From NCBI RefSeq assembly GCF_023554255.2, contig NZ_JAMJWD020000004.1, positions 1 to 64,000 of the forward strand: a stretch of DNA of 64,000 bases, written 5' to 3'. This document shows, piece after piece, positions 63,178-64,000 of this stretch. Under the pieces are notes generated by a model. It did no database searches, was not told where the DNA came from, and was given only the letters and a program-made list of their open reading frames with translations. Source of the DNA: Phyllobacterium sp. 21LDTY02-6 (GTDB lineage Bacteria > Pseudomonadota > Alphaproteobacteria > Rhizobiales > Rhizobiaceae). The translations under genes and the position numbers were made by a program. Position 1 is the stretch's first letter; every line of letters starts with the position of its first letter.

Positions 63178-63543
63178 ATGGAAGAACTCATCGCGCGCAT
63201 CACTGCCAATGTCGGCACCAGCCCCGATACGGCCCGCAAGGCTGTCGGGCTCATTCTTGCGTTCCTGCAGAAGGAAGCGCCCGCCGACAAGGTGGACCAG
63301 CTCATCGCGGGCGTACCGGGCAGCGAGGCCGCCATTGCGGAAGCAAAAGGCAGCGGCGGGTTCCTTTCGGGGATGATGCCCGGCGTGATGGGCCTTGGCT
63401 CGCAGCTCATGGGCATGGGCCTCGGCATGGGCGAAATCAGTGGCATCTCCAAGGAAACCATTGCCTTTGCCCGCGAAAAGGCCGGCGACGGTCCTGTCGA
63501 CGAGGTGGTGAACTCCATTCCCGGCCTCAGCCAGTTCGTCTGA
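63178..63543 (+). CDS. Small conserved protein, helical with a Gly/Met-rich centre
   Basis: A 121-residue protein. The N-terminal helical half (LIARITANVGTSPDTARKAV, GLILAFLQKEAPADKVDQLI) resembles DUF2267/DUF2780-type small proteins; the centre is Gly/Met-rich (GVMGLGSQLMGMGLGMGE). There is no signal peptide. A GGGAG ribosome site precedes ATG 63178, a palindromic operator lies upstream and a terminator downstream, so it is a single-gene regulated unit. The family is uncertain and the role unknown. Confidence 0.75.
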   Translation: MEELIARITANVGTSPDTARKAVGLILAFLQKEAPADKVDQLIAGVPGSEAAIAEAKGSGGFLSGMMPGVMGLGSQLMGMGLGMGEISGISKETIAFAREKAGDGPVDEVVNSIPGLSQFV

Positions 63544-63568
63544 GTCCAGCCTGGTTCAATGATCAGGC

Positions 63569-63604
63569 AAGTGCGCGCCCGCCATGGACGCGCACTTCTT
63601 TTTT
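63569..63604 (+). terminator. Rho-independent terminator after the small conserved gene
   Basis: AAGTGCGCG (63569-63577) / CGCGCACTT (63589-63597) 9-bp perfect stem, followed by CTTTTTT. Confidence 0.92.
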
Positions 63605-63613
63605 GCCCTGCCG

Positions 63614-64000
63614 TCACGTCCTGTTGATGGAAACGCCGCCATCGACCAGCATGGCCGAGCCGGTCATGAAGCTTGCCGCATCCGATGCCAGGAACAGCAC
63701 CGAGCGGGCGATCTCCTCCGGTTCGGCCCGTCGTTTGAGCGCGTGCAGGTTCTCGACGAAAGCCAGCTTTTCCGGCGTGTCCACCCAGGCTTCCGCCATG
63801 GACGTCGCCGTTCCGCCGGGCAATATCGCGTTGACGCGGATGCCTTCGCTGCCGAGTTCCACCGCCAGCGTCTTCATCAGGCCAATGATTCCCGCCTTGC
63901 TTGCCGCATAGGCGGCAGTCCCCGGCATGCCAGCCGTATGGCCGACGAAAGTCGAGGTGAACAGCAGCGAACCGCCGCCGCGGCGCCGCAACGCGGGTAT
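63614..64000 (-). CDS. SDR-family oxidoreductase, partial (5' end outside the window)
   Basis: C-terminal 129 or so residues of a short-chain dehydrogenase: GGSLLFTSTFVGHTAGMPGT, catalytic YAASKAG (YxxxK), VNAILPGGTATSMAEAWV and the family ending FLASDAASFMTGSAMLVDGG. The N-terminal NAD(P)-binding GxxxGxG is beyond base 64000. The substrate is unknown. The frame stays open to the window edge. Confidence 0.92.
   Translation of the reverse strand: MPALRRRGGGSLLFTSTFVGHTAGMPGTAAYAASKAGIIGLMKTLAVELGSEGIRVNAILPGGTATSMAEAWVDTPEKLAFVENLHALKRRAEPEEIARSVLFLASDAASFMTGSAMLVDGGVSINRT

Overview
The window is GC-rich chromosomal DNA of an alphaproteobacterium, almost certainly from the order Hyphomicrobiales (Rhizobiales). 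Three things point there: a feuN-feuP-feuQ two-component locus, a MucR/Ros-type zinc-finger regulator, and several families typical of rhizobia and Brucella relatives (DUF1491, DUF2336, DUF5330, DUF6456, the paired DUF1214/DUF1254). The genus cannot be fixed from sequence alone. I see no rRNA, tRNA, CRISPR array, integrase or insertion sequence.

Layout. (1) 1-3678, minus: the N-terminal and central part of a giant YadA-like trimeric autotransporter adhesin. Its frame is broken by one missing C in a poly-C tract inside a 90-bp tandem repeat, so the gene looks phase-variable and currently OFF. A 14-bp tandem repeat lies just upstream of its start. (2) 4073-8289, minus: the ccmI-ccmE-ccmF-ccmH cytochrome c maturation operon. 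(3) 8407-11286, minus: a surface-antigen-like lipoprotein and feuQ, feuP, feuN. (4) 11376-25951, minus: a complete RcGTA-type gene transfer agent cluster, from small terminase (g1) to the g15 megatron protein, followed by a small holin-like membrane protein. (5) 26192-31339: LysE-family exporter, penicillin-binding protein 1A with a DUF1214/DUF1254 pair, and a secreted cyclase-family enzyme. (6) 31476-35392, plus: a ferric-iron ABC transporter (fbpC-fbpA-fbpB) with a candidate iron-responsive operator. (7) 35427-45017: an HxlR regulator diverging from a glutathione transferase, DUF2336 and DUF1491 proteins, a peptidoglycan-binding protein, a DivJ-like histidine kinase, sufE, a DUF6456 plus DnaA-domain-IV-like pair, and mucR. 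(8) 45411-53377: msrB, oligopeptidase B, two c-type cytochrome genes, a His/Arg/Trp-rich secreted protein, sodB, ilvE and an L,D-transpeptidase. (9) 53412-61134: an O-polysaccharide block with dTDP-rhamnose synthesis (rfbA-C-B-D), a GT2 rhamnosyltransferase-like enzyme, a two-domain glycosyltransferase and a wzt-wzm ABC exporter. (10) 61327-64000: a HerA-like ATPase, a small conserved protein and the end of an SDR gene.

Functional links. The Ccm system attaches heme to cytochromes such as those at 48532-49919. The envelope recurs throughout: adhesin, FeuNPQ envelope signalling, PBP1A, L,D-transpeptidase, PG-binding protein and a rhamnose-containing O-polysaccharide. The GTA cluster occupies about 14.5 kb and looks intact, with most start and stop codons overlapping.

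The most unusual pattern is structural. Many short tandem duplications (9-30 bp, 2-4 copies) occur in coding and intergenic DNA across the whole window, together with homopolymer tracts in the adhesin. This suggests slippage-driven variation, strongest at the adhesin locus.
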